NCBI RefSeq assembly: GCF_003308995.1
Contig: NZ_QFFJ01000002.1
Location: forward strand, 1,922,001 to 1,986,000
DNA length: 64,000 nucleotides
Source of the DNA: Chitinophaga flava
GTDB lineage: Bacteria; Bacteroidota; Bacteroidia; Chitinophagales; Chitinophagaceae
Direction: 5' to 3'
Below the pieces are notes generated by a model. That model searched no databases and had not been told where the DNA came from. It was given only the letters and a program-made list of their open reading frames with translations. Position numbers and translations under genes: made by a program. Shown here in pieces: positions 43,826-52,024 of this stretch; position 1 is the stretch's first letter; each line of letters opens with the position of its first letter.

Positions 43826-44587
43826 ATGAAACAGTTGCTGTTATTGTTGTTGCTGGCACCGTGCCTGCTTTTTGCCCAATCGGGAACATTAAAATACGTT
43901 TGCCCTCCCTGTGGTCCCTGTGATACTATTGTATATCATAAACAAGGTAAATGTCCGCATTGTGGTATGGTACTGATGAAAAAAGACACCATCGATCAAA
44001 AACGTTTGAAAGTTTGTTTTTACCTGCAGGACGGCGTGGAAGTGCTCGACTTCGCCGGGCCGATGGAAGTATTTTCCTATGCCGGCTTTGAAATATTTAC
44101 CGTCTCCAAAAAGAAAAAGCTGATATCACAGGGTGTGTTAAAAATAACCCCCGACTACAGCCTGGCGGATGCCCCGCCTGCTGATATCCTGGCTGTATTC
44201 GGTGGTAATGCCGGCGTGGCTGCAGATGACCCGGAGGTGATCGCCTGGATCAAAGCCCGCGATAAAGCTACTGCCAGCTACTTCTCCGTTTGTACCGGCG
44301 CCTTTATCCTGGGTAATGCCGGTCTGCTCAACCACCAGACAGCCACCACCTTTCACCAGAGCATCAACCACCTGCGTGAACGCCTGCCTCAAACCAAAGT
44401 GGTGGAAAACGTACGTTTTGTAGATAATGGCCGCATCATCACTACTGCCGGCATATCCGCCGGTATCGACGGTGCCCTGCATCTTGTTGGTAAACTGAAA
44501 GGGGAAGAAGAAGCCCAACGTATTGCACGGGAGATGGAATACGATAAGTATGTGCCTAATCAGGGTATGATCACGGCCAACAAATAA
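43826..44587 (+). CDS. Exported DJ-1/PfpI protein with N-terminal metal-binding motif
   Basis: A 253-aa protein with a signal peptide (MKQLLLLLLLAPCLLFAQ). A small cysteine module follows (CPPCGPC at 26-32, CPHCGM at 43-48), similar to the heavy-metal-binding domain of copper-efflux proteins. Residues about 60-250 are a DJ-1/PfpI domain with the nucleophile elbow in FSVCTGAFILGNAGLL. In contrast to its upstream paralogue it has no DNA-binding domain. It may deal with reactive carbonyls or metals in the periplasm; the substrate is unknown. Confidence 0.85.
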   Translation: MKQLLLLLLLAPCLLFAQSGTLKYVCPPCGPCDTIVYHKQGKCPHCGMVLMKKDTIDQKRLKVCFYLQDGVEVLDFAGPMEVFSYAGFEIFTVSKKKKLISQGVLKITPDYSLADAPPADILAVFGGNAGVAADDPEVIAWIKARDKATASYFSVCTGAFILGNAGLLNHQTATTFHQSINHLRERLPQTKVVENVRFVDNGRIITTAGISAGIDGALHLVGKLKGEEEAQRIAREMEYDKYVPNQGMITANK

Positions 44588-44602
44588 AAAAATACGGGTA
44601 TA

Positions 44603-44644
44603 AAAAACAAGGGTGTATCTGGCAACAGATACACCCTTGTTTTT
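44603..44644. terminator. Bidirectional rho-independent terminator
   Basis: A perfect 19-bp stem (AAAAACAAGGGTGTATCTG and its complement) with a GCAA tetraloop, and T runs on both strands. It serves the secreted DJ-1 gene and the convergent membrane protein gene at 44658. Confidence 0.95.
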
Positions 44645-44657
44645 GAAATGATTTGTC

Positions 44658-44969
44658 TCAGACAGCCCGGTTATATTTCGGCAATACCATCGTTCTTACA
44701 ACGGTATGCGCCACCAGCGACAACACCAGTGACAATACGATCAATAGCGCAGACTTCATTGGCGTGTCAAATACATCGATCACACCAGATACAGATTTGC
44801 CCGCAAAAAGAAGGGTGATGATACAGGCCAGCAGACCCGTGATCCATAAGGTAATATGGGACCACAGATACCTGGTTTTCAGGAAACCCTTTTTTCCAAA
44901 GGAGGTGAACAACAGCAATACATGGGCTACAAAAAACGATGCAGCGAAGACAATCAACAGTGTAAGCAT
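44658..44969 (-). CDS. Small integral membrane protein
   Basis: A 103-aa protein with three hydrophobic helices (about 1-20, 38-58 and 70-92) and basic loops (GKKGFLKTRYLW). No family is recognised. It is a single gene, convergent with the DJ-1 gene and sharing its terminator. Confidence 0.65.
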   Translation of the reverse strand: MLTLLIVFAASFFVAHVLLLFTSFGKKGFLKTRYLWSHITLWITGLLACIITLLFAGKSVSGVIDVFDTPMKSALLIVLSLVLSLVAHTVVRTMVLPKYNRAV

Positions 44970-45054
44970 TTGGGTTGTGTTTTGGTTTTTGGGAAATGGT
45001 ATTATACCAAAATACTATTTTTTTCGAATAAGTAAATCTTTTAATCAACAGGCG

Positions 45055-45891
45055 TCAGCCGGCTTCTCCGTATTTGGTGCGGATCTGGGAAATGTGTTCA
45101 GCGATCATATGCAACCGGTAATAATATTTCTCAAAGATATCATCGTACATGCGGTGGCGGTTGACCAGAAACGCATTCAGTGCTTCATAAATGAATTCTT
45201 CGAACGTAATGTGTTCACTTACCCGGATAACACATTCCGCTACCGGTTCCAGGCTGGTGGTAAATTTTGATTTCACCTGTATGTCTGCCATACAGGTGAT
45301 CATGATTTTATAGAGGTTGGGAGCTTTGGCGAAGGGGGCATAATGTACAGCTGTCAGTCCGTGCTCATCATAATGGTATTTGCGTACATCTTCTGCCAGC
45401 AGAAACTCGACCACCTCCCTGTTGCTATTATACCGGGTGGCAAGCAACAGGGGGGTATCGAGGCTGTCCAGCATAAAATCGAAGTGGATATTGTGTCTTA
45501 TCAGGATCAGCAGCATATCGGTGATGGCCGCAAGCCGGTGATGCTGGAAGATGTAGGCAATAGCATACAGATAATCAGGACTATCAATGCTCAGCGTAGC
45601 ACCCTTCTTCAGGGCATATTCTACGGCCTGTGGTTTGTTGGCCCCTACCGCACAGAAAATGATAGGGATCACATCTTCCTTCATATAACGGATGTCGGCA
45701 CCGCCATCTTCAATCAGTAATTCAGCCGCTTCAAAAAAAATCTCCTGGTACTCCAGCAGCTCACATAAGAGTTCTGATAGCTCCCGCCGGTTAAAGTCTT
45801 TCAGATGATGTCTCACCAGAGCGAGCACTTCGTCCGGGTCCTGGCTTGTTCTCAGTTTGCGCTTTAAGTCGTACAGAGAAATTTTCTGCAT
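45055..45891 (-). CDS. Ankyrin-repeat-like protein
   Basis: A 278-aa helical cytoplasmic protein. Repeating units of ankyrin type are seen: KPQAVEYALKKGATLSIDSP, DTPLLLATRYNSNREVVEFL and LTAVHYAPFAKAPNLYKIM. No enzymatic motif or signal is present. It probably binds another protein, but the partner is unknown. Its stop codon lies about 86 bases from the start of the small membrane protein gene, on the same strand. Confidence 0.7.
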   Translation of the reverse strand: MQKISLYDLKRKLRTSQDPDEVLALVRHHLKDFNRRELSELLCELLEYQEIFFEAAELLIEDGGADIRYMKEDVIPIIFCAVGANKPQAVEYALKKGATLSIDSPDYLYAIAYIFQHHRLAAITDMLLILIRHNIHFDFMLDSLDTPLLLATRYNSNREVVEFLLAEDVRKYHYDEHGLTAVHYAPFAKAPNLYKIMITCMADIQVKSKFTTSLEPVAECVIRVSEHITFEEFIYEALNAFLVNRHRMYDDIFEKYYYRLHMIAEHISQIRTKYGEAG

Positions 45892-45977
45892 ATGTTTTCA
45901 TAGGGTGATAGATAAGCGGGAGAGAACCCATAGGATGAAAAAGCGGCTGCAATGATAATAAATATTAGTTAAAAAAA

Positions 45978-47738
45978 TTATTTGTTTTCCTGATGTTTCC
46001 ATAGCTCCTGAAATATAGGGCTATGCTCCCGGAGATATTTGAAATCGCCGGCTGCTACCACACGGCCCTGTTGCAACACATAGATATAATCAAACTGCGG
46101 CAGCAGGTGCAGGCGGTGCATAGCCGACACGATCGCTTTGTCGGAGAAGGTTTTAAACATCTTACTGTAAATCATTGCCTCCGTTTTAGGATCTACGCTA
46201 CTGGTAGGTTCATCCAGCAAAATGATCTCACTGTCCCTGGCGGCAAGGATACCCCTGGCAAGGGCAAGCCGTTGTTTCTGTCCACCCGATAAGTTGACGC
46301 CTTTTTCCCGTATGTCTGAATCCAGACCTTCTGGCAGTAAGGCTATCACTTCAGAGAAGTGAGCACTTTCACATACGTCCATGATCTCTTCCTTGCTGAA
46401 AGGCAGGCCCAGTGTAACGTTGTAGGCGATGGTGTTTTCGAAGATCTCCGGCTCCTGTGGGAACAGGGTCACCGATTCATAGATGGTGGCTAACGGGTAC
46501 GGCTCTCCGTTGACGCGTACGACGGTGTCTTCCTCCGGTTCATACAGTCCTCTGAGAATTGCCAGCAGTGTGCTTTTGCCGCTGCCACTCTCACCGATGA
46601 GCGCTATTTTTTTACCTCTCCCTATCTGTACCTCCAACTGGTGAAGACTCTGTGGTGCGTGACTTTCCAGGTAGGTGGCCCGGTGAGAGAAGTTCAGCTC
46701 CCGTATGTCAACGGTTTCCCAGTTGTCAGGCAGGGTAGGGGCGGTATCCGGACGATGGTGTTCCTTGTAGGAGTCGCTGATATTGCTGGCCGTTTCCACG
46801 GCTGTGTTATACTGCACGATATCAGTATACTGCCAGGCTACGTCGGAGAATACACTGGTGAATTGGTTCACATATCCCAGCAGGATAACCAGATTGGTCA
46901 CCAGGAAAACTTCTCCAGGCACCCAGTGCTGGAATATATACCCGAGGGCAATCACGCAGTAGATGAGTGCAATCAGCATTTCTGCTACAAACCACTTCCA
47001 TTCGTTGATATAGGCATTTTTCCGGAAGGGAGGCCAGATGGCGGCCACTTTCCCTAACAGTCCGTTTTCCATGCTTTTCTCCAAACGCAGGGTGATTACC
47101 GTCATGATATTGGACAGGCTGTCAAACAGGTTGGCTGAAACAGCATGCTCGCCTTCATTGACAGCTTCCAGCGTTTCAATATAAGGCTTGTCAAAACGGA
47201 TCATGGCAAACACACATATAATGCCCATTGCTACACCGATAGCGCCATACAGTGGTGAAAAATACACCATCGCCACCAGCGAAAATATGAGCTTGGACAA
47301 GGCATGCAGGTACATAAAACCATGGGAGAAAAATTCCTTCAGCGCCTCATAGGCTTTACGGATACGGTTGATCACGGTACCGCTGTGGTTATCCTGATGC
47401 CACTTCACCGGCAGGTGAAGGGCCTGATGATAACGTTCCTGCAGAAAGTTGCGGCTCAGCTTAAAAGCCAGCTGCCTTTCCATGACCCTGGCCGGCCCGT
47501 GAAAAGCCCATTCCAGCAGGTGAAGCGCCATATAACCGCCGGCAAACAGCATGGCGTTGCGGGGCAGATTGGCTGAATCCTGTTGTATCGTACCAATGAA
47601 CCACCCAAACAGTATGGGGTTCAGGGAAAAACAGACATTCGCCAGAATAAAAAGAGTATATATCAGCAGGAATCGTTTACGCTCTTTGCGCGCGTATTTC
47701 CAGGCAGTTTTTAATAATGAAACGTAAGGGTTAGGCAT
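45978..47738 (-). CDS. ABC transporter, fused permease and ATPase
   Basis: A 586-aa half-transporter of the exporter class. Six helices (about 20-310) form the ABC_membrane domain. The ATPase part has Walker A (GESGSGKSTLLAIL), Q-loop (LFPQEPEIFENTI), signature (LSGGQKQRLALARGIL), Walker B (IILLDEPTSSVD) and the H-loop (SAMHRLHLL). It works as a dimer. The substrate could be a lipid, a drug or a peptide; the neighbours give no clue. It is divergent from the DUF4251 gene. Confidence 0.92.
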   Translation of the reverse strand: MPNPYVSLLKTAWKYARKERKRFLLIYTLFILANVCFSLNPILFGWFIGTIQQDSANLPRNAMLFAGGYMALHLLEWAFHGPARVMERQLAFKLSRNFLQERYHQALHLPVKWHQDNHSGTVINRIRKAYEALKEFFSHGFMYLHALSKLIFSLVAMVYFSPLYGAIGVAMGIICVFAMIRFDKPYIETLEAVNEGEHAVSANLFDSLSNIMTVITLRLEKSMENGLLGKVAAIWPPFRKNAYINEWKWFVAEMLIALIYCVIALGYIFQHWVPGEVFLVTNLVILLGYVNQFTSVFSDVAWQYTDIVQYNTAVETASNISDSYKEHHRPDTAPTLPDNWETVDIRELNFSHRATYLESHAPQSLHQLEVQIGRGKKIALIGESGSGKSTLLAILRGLYEPEEDTVVRVNGEPYPLATIYESVTLFPQEPEIFENTIAYNVTLGLPFSKEEIMDVCESAHFSEVIALLPEGLDSDIREKGVNLSGGQKQRLALARGILAARDSEIILLDEPTSSVDPKTEAMIYSKMFKTFSDKAIVSAMHRLHLLPQFDYIYVLQQGRVVAAGDFKYLREHSPIFQELWKHQENK

Positions 47739-47810
47739 GGCCTTTAAAATTTAGAAGTGCCTTATCTGGTACGATATTCGTACAGAATCAGGCGTAAAAA
47801 ACCGTTTGTT

Positions 47811-48320
47811 ATGAAAAGTTTATCCGCGTTTAAAATGCTGTTCTGCTCTTTATTATCCCTCATTACTTTCACCAACATCTATGCCCAGGATACCAAGGCT
47901 CAGAAAAAAGCCGCCAAAGCAGAAGCTGTTAAAGCAATGGTGGATAATAAAACCTATGTTTTCGTTGCTCAGAGCGCTACTCCCATGAGTGGACGTGTAC
48001 GGCAGATCACCCCTGATTTTAACCTCACTGTTACGCCCGATTCCATTGTCAGTTACCTGCCTTATTTTGGCCGGGCGTATTCAGCTCCCTATGGTGCTAC
48101 CAAATCGCCCCTGGATTTTAAATCAAAGGATTTTCAATACACTACTACCCCCGGCAAAAAAGACGGATGGGATGTGAGTATCAAACCCAAAGACCAGGAT
48201 ATCCAGAATATGACGATTTTTATTACCAGCAGTGGTTATGCTACCGTACAGGTGACCAGCAACAACCGGCAGCCGATCACATTTAATGGGTACGTGCAGG
48301 AAGTGAAGAACAACAAGTAA
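47811..48320 (+). CDS. DUF4251 domain protein
   Basis: A 169-aa exported protein. The ATG at 47811 opens a signal peptide (MKSLSAFKMLFCSLLSLITF, cleaved after IYAQ); the longer frame from 47757 would bury it. A lysine/alanine-rich segment (about 28-45) leads into DUF4251: YVFVAQSATPMSGRVRQI, VSYLPYFGRAYSAPYG, GWDVSIKPKD and TIFITSSGYATVQVTSNNRQ. The family is small, beta-rich and common in Bacteroidota; its role is not known. Confidence 0.87.
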   Translation: MKSLSAFKMLFCSLLSLITFTNIYAQDTKAQKKAAKAEAVKAMVDNKTYVFVAQSATPMSGRVRQITPDFNLTVTPDSIVSYLPYFGRAYSAPYGATKSPLDFKSKDFQYTTTPGKKDGWDVSIKPKDQDIQNMTIFITSSGYATVQVTSNNRQPITFNGYVQEVKNNK

Positions 48321-48345
48321 AACATTTTGCAAAAATAGGGTCCGC

Positions 48346-48396
48346 GGTTATTTGGTTATTTGACATTCATCAAATAATCAGATAACCCTTTTTTTA
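48346..48396 (+). terminator. Rho-independent terminator after the DUF4251 gene
   Basis: GGTTAT.TG.TTATTTGA pairs with TCAAATAA.CA.ATAACC (two mismatches) around a short loop and is followed by a run of seven Ts. Its end touches the stop of the convergent GNAT gene. Confidence 0.85.
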
Positions 48397-48864
48397 TTGA
48401 ATGGCTCTTACCATTTGGTAGTTGGTCAGCTCCACCCCGTCAATGTTTACCGATTGTTCCTGTACCACCCGGAACCTGATTTTTTCAAAAAACAATCTGG
48501 CGGTTATACTTACATAGGCTGTCAGTAAAGGTATCCCCAGCTCCTTCGCGGTCTGGATAATATGGTTGGCCAGCAAGGTGGCTATGCCCTGCCGTTGATA
48601 ATCCTTATGTACAAACATCATATCGAATTCTCCGTCATCTTCCAGTGATGCTAATCCGGTGATCACTTTATCAGGCGTTTCTGCTATAAAAAAATGCTGG
48701 GTATTGATTTTATTTTCCAGAGAAGAAAGCCGGTCTCCGCGCCCGGACCATGCTGCTATCTGCAGAGCATTATAATCCCGGCTGTTCACTGTCCGGATAG
48801 TTTGCTGGTAGAGGTCGCGAAGCTCGGGCATATCGCTGATGGTAGCTTTGCGTAAATTCATCAT
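48394..48864 (-). CDS. GNAT family N-acetyltransferase
   Basis: A 156-aa acetyl-CoA-dependent transferase. The GNAT core runs from LRKATISDMPELRDLYQQTI to the acetyl-CoA-binding segment FVHKDYQRQGIATLLANHII (Q/RxxGxG/A loop) and ends with ARLFFEKIRFRVVQEQ. The substrate cannot be predicted; the small size suggests a free amine or a protein N-terminus. It is divergent from the HAD hydrolase gene. Confidence 0.9.
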   Translation of the reverse strand: MMNLRKATISDMPELRDLYQQTIRTVNSRDYNALQIAAWSGRGDRLSSLENKINTQHFFIAETPDKVITGLASLEDDGEFDMMFVHKDYQRQGIATLLANHIIQTAKELGIPLLTAYVSITARLFFEKIRFRVVQEQSVNIDGVELTNYQMVRAIQ

Positions 48865-48926
48865 GTGGGTAACATTTAAATCGAATGGATAACGTTATAT
48901 TTAGACGAACAAATTTACCTTATTCA

Positions 48927-49547
48927 ATGGAGAACCAATCACCGATCACCACATTATTTCTGGATATTGGCGGCGTACTGCTTACCAACGGATGGGACCG
49001 GGCCGCACGCAAGCTGGCGGTACAAACGTTTAACCTCGATGCTGCTGAAACCGAAGAAAGGCATCACCTTACATTCGACACCTATGAAGTAGGCAAACTC
49101 ACCCTCGATGAATACCTGAGCAGGGTGGTGTTTTATGAAGACCGCCCTTTTACGCCTCAGCAGTTCCGCGATTTTATGTTTGCACAGTCGTCCCCATATC
49201 CTGATATGATTTCGCTGGTAAAACATCTGAAAGAAAAGTACAAACTCAAGATCGCCATCGTCAACAATGAAGGCCGTGAGCTGAACACCCACCGTATCCA
49301 TTATTTCGGCATTGCCTCTTTCGTTGACTTTTTTGTATCCTCCTGCTTTGTGCACTATCGTAAGCCGGATGCGGATATTTACCGGATCGCACTCGACATC
49401 GCTCAGGTATCTCCGGGAGAAGTCGCCTATCTGGAAGACCGGTCCATGTTTGTGGATGTGGCAAATAGTGTAGGCATCAACGGTATATGTCATACCAGCT
49501 ACGATACCACGGTGGCTGCATTGGAGAAGTTTGGCCTGAAACCCTGA
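48927..49547 (+). CDS. HAD family hydrolase
   Basis: A 206-aa cytoplasmic HAD-IA type hydrolase. Motif I is LFLDIGGVL (the nucleophilic Asp is kept; the second acidic residue is Gly, as often in this subgroup), motif II is near KLKIAIVNNEGRE, motif III is the lysine in YRKPDADIY, and motif IV is AYLEDRSMFVDVA. It probably removes phosphate from a small molecule. I start at MENQSPITTLFLD (48927), because the 14 upstream residues do not look coding. It is the last gene before a 605-base gap. Confidence 0.86.
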   Translation: MENQSPITTLFLDIGGVLLTNGWDRAARKLAVQTFNLDAAETEERHHLTFDTYEVGKLTLDEYLSRVVFYEDRPFTPQQFRDFMFAQSSPYPDMISLVKHLKEKYKLKIAIVNNEGRELNTHRIHYFGIASFVDFFVSSCFVHYRKPDADIYRIALDIAQVSPGEVAYLEDRSMFVDVANSVGINGICHTSYDTTVAALEKFGLKP

Positions 49548-50152
49548 TTCATTCAGACCATTGGCAATTTCTTACGCCAGCTGATATCTACGATGGGTAA
49601 CAGAACAAACAGCTCCGTTACAGAAGCGGTCAATAACTCCGGGAACTTCAGCAAGGTGGGCGCTAAGCATAATACGCCTACCCGCGTATGGTGGGATGTT
49701 AAATAAGATGGCCTTGAGGAATCCGATCAAAGTAACCTGCACCGGCGGATACCCGGCGAGATCTTAAATAAGATGACCGCCAGGGTTTATTAAAAATTGT
49801 GCAAAAAAATAGTTTGACCATCCCGATTGTCTCAGACGACCGGGATTTTTTCTTTTGTATATATTAATCGCTATTTTACCGCTGATGTAATTTTTAATCT
49901 GCTATAACGATTTTGTAATAATAAATTTCTATTTTGGCAGACCAGGGATGCTAAAAGAGTTGTTGTCATGACTACAGTCTGTATAAACAGACGTGGCATG
50001 AGTGCGTACTGTGTATAATTCCACGAAATATACTTTGAAGATCTGAAGCCTGCCCTTCAATTCCAGACAAATTCAATCAATAGTCACTATTTATTTACGT
50101 TGGATGCGATGCTAAATGCATTTGGCAAAAACTCAAAAACAAAAACAGATCT
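49548..50152. other. 605-base gap without a convincing gene
   Basis: Contents: a short open frame at 49593-49706 (37 codons, no family); two copies of TTAAATAAGATG at about 49699 and 49766; a terminator at 49820; a GTCTGT-ATAA-ACAGAC inverted repeat at 49977-49992; and an AT-rich promoter region before the DUF1080 gene. A short stretch ending in the codons for LTPADIYDG at about 49573-49599 recalls the end of IS3-type transposases and may be a relic. Confidence 0.5.
49820..49855 (+). terminator. Rho-independent terminator far downstream of the HAD gene
   Basis: ATCCCGATTGTC and GACGACCGGGAT (one mismatch, one wobble pair) enclose a TCA loop and precede six Ts and more. It lies 273 bases after the HAD stop, so either a long 3' tail or an unrecognised small transcript ends here. 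Confidence 0.7.
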
Positions 50153-52012
50153 ATGCTCAGAAGGTATGAGTTCTGCCCAAAGTTAAAACGGCTGGGAGTA
50201 AGTCCCGGCAAGGCTTTGGTCTTCATGCTGGGTATCGGCTGCTACCAGCAGCTGGCCGCCCAGAACACAATTCCCTTAACAGACCTGTCGGCATTTAAAC
50301 AACCGGCGCCCTCCTGGCGTATAGCCGGCGACGTGAATGCAGACCTGCAAAAGGAGAATACCCTGGTATCCACCACTGGTACAGGTATCCTGGTTAACCT
50401 ACCCGATAAGGGCAAACATGGACAGGACCTCTTTACAACCTGGCAACATGGTGATATGGACCTGGAACTGGACTACCTGATGTCTGCAGGCTCCAACTCC
50501 GGCATCTACCTGCAGGGCAGATACGAAATACAGCTCCTCGACAGCTGGGGTAACCCTAACCCCCGCGCCTCCGACAACGGCGGTATCTACGAACGCTGGG
50601 ACAACAACAAACCCGAAGGTCAGCAGGGATACGATGGACACGCTCCCCGGCAGAATGCCAGCCTCGCACCCGGCCTGTGGCAGCATATGAAAATCTCCTT
50701 CCAGGCCCCCCGCTTTGATGCCGCCGGCAACAAAACAGCCAACGCGGTCATCCTCAAAATAGAACTCAATGGCGTAACCATACAGGAAAACATATCCCTG
50801 TCAGGACCTACCCGCGGCGCTATCGGAAACAATGAAGTGGCTGAAGGTCCGCTGCGTATCCAGGGAGACCACGGCACCATTGCTTTCCGTAATATCCGTA
50901 TACAGCAGTTTAATACACCACGTCCTGAACTGAAAGACGTAAACTATGCTATCTATAAAGGCGTCTTCCAGCAACAGCCGGACTTTAACACGTTAAAGCC
51001 ACTGGCTTCCGGACAGGCTGCACAACTCACCTCCAACCTGGCCGGTTTGCCCGACAATCAGTTCCTGGTGCGTTATAACAGTACATTGGTGGCGAAAGCC
51101 GCCGGTAAATATGATTTTACGCTGCATACCTCCGGTGGCGGCGGACAGCTGAAAATCAAAGACCAGGTATTCAACGCAGGCCGCAACAAAGACGCCAAAG
51201 GCAGCGTGGAACTGGCTGCCGGCAGTTATCCGGTGGAAGTGCTGTACAGCAAGCAGGTAGACTGGGCCAAAGCGTCCCTTTCCCTGTCTGTACAATCGGC
51301 CACCCTTCGTGAATCGGTGCTCAGCGATGCCAATGTTCCCGCAGACGATCCTACCGACCCTATCCTGGTGACAGCATCCGAAAATACCATCCTGCGCAGC
51401 TTCATGGACCTGAAAGGTGGTCAGCGCGTAGTACACGCTGTTTCTGTAGGTAGTCCGGCCAAACTACATTACACCTACGATATGGACCATGCCGTACCGG
51501 TACAGGTATGGCGCGGTGAATTCCTGAATACCACACCCATGTGGCATGACCGTGGTGACGGCTCTTCCCGCCCGATGGGCATGGTGCGGATACTGGACCA
51601 ACAACCGGCTATGGCACTGGCGCAACTGTCATCAGCAGATGCGCAGTGGCCTGCTGATACCACCGGCGCTGGTTATCGTCCTAAAGGTTATTCTCTCGAT
51701 CCACAGGGCCTGCCTTCATTCCGGTTCGAGATATACGGAAGCACAGTCAGCGACACCCTGCGGATACTGCCACAGAATACCGGCGTACACCGTAGCCTTC
51801 AGGTGGCTGGCACCCCGGAAAATCTCTACGCCCGTTTAGCCGTGGCCGATAGTATCACACAACTACCCGATGGTACCTACATGATAGGGGACAAAGCCTG
51901 GTATATCAGAGTGGACAACAGCGGCGCTAAACCCGTTATCCGCAACCAGCAGGGAAAAATGGAACTGATCGTGCCCGTAAAAACAGCCATAGGATACGCC
52001 ATTATCTTCTAA
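50153..52012 (+). CDS. DUF1080 family protein (3-keto-disaccharide hydrolase-like)
   Basis: A 619-aa exported protein. After an N-terminal signal (about 15-38, ending QQLAAQ) comes a DUF1080 jelly-roll (about 45-265; DLELDYLMSAGSNSGIYLQG, YEIQLLDSWGNP, DNGGIYERWDN, IAFRNIRIQQF). Some members cleave 3-keto-glycosides, and Pfam names the family accordingly. A PA14-like segment (about 300-385) and a C-terminal beta-sandwich follow. It is cotranscribed with the cytochrome gene 12 bases downstream. Together they suggest periplasmic oxidative breakdown of glycosides. Confidence 0.85.
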   Translation: MLRRYEFCPKLKRLGVSPGKALVFMLGIGCYQQLAAQNTIPLTDLSAFKQPAPSWRIAGDVNADLQKENTLVSTTGTGILVNLPDKGKHGQDLFTTWQHGDMDLELDYLMSAGSNSGIYLQGRYEIQLLDSWGNPNPRASDNGGIYERWDNNKPEGQQGYDGHAPRQNASLAPGLWQHMKISFQAPRFDAAGNKTANAVILKIELNGVTIQENISLSGPTRGAIGNNEVAEGPLRIQGDHGTIAFRNIRIQQFNTPRPELKDVNYAIYKGVFQQQPDFNTLKPLASGQAAQLTSNLAGLPDNQFLVRYNSTLVAKAAGKYDFTLHTSGGGGQLKIKDQVFNAGRNKDAKGSVELAAGSYPVEVLYSKQVDWAKASLSLSVQSATLRESVLSDANVPADDPTDPILVTASENTILRSFMDLKGGQRVVHAVSVGSPAKLHYTYDMDHAVPVQVWRGEFLNTTPMWHDRGDGSSRPMGMVRILDQQPAMALAQLSSADAQWPADTTGAGYRPKGYSLDPQGLPSFRFEIYGSTVSDTLRILPQNTGVHRSLQVAGTPENLYARLAVADSITQLPDGTYMIGDKAWYIRVDNSGAKPVIRNQQGKMELIVPVKTAIGYAIIF

Positions 52013-52024
52013 GCAGAAATATGC

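Noticed and set aside
49593..49706. 37-codon open frame in the 605-base gap
   Set aside because: No ribosome-binding context, no hydrophobic or domain pattern, and unrelated surroundings; kept only as a note in the gap entry.
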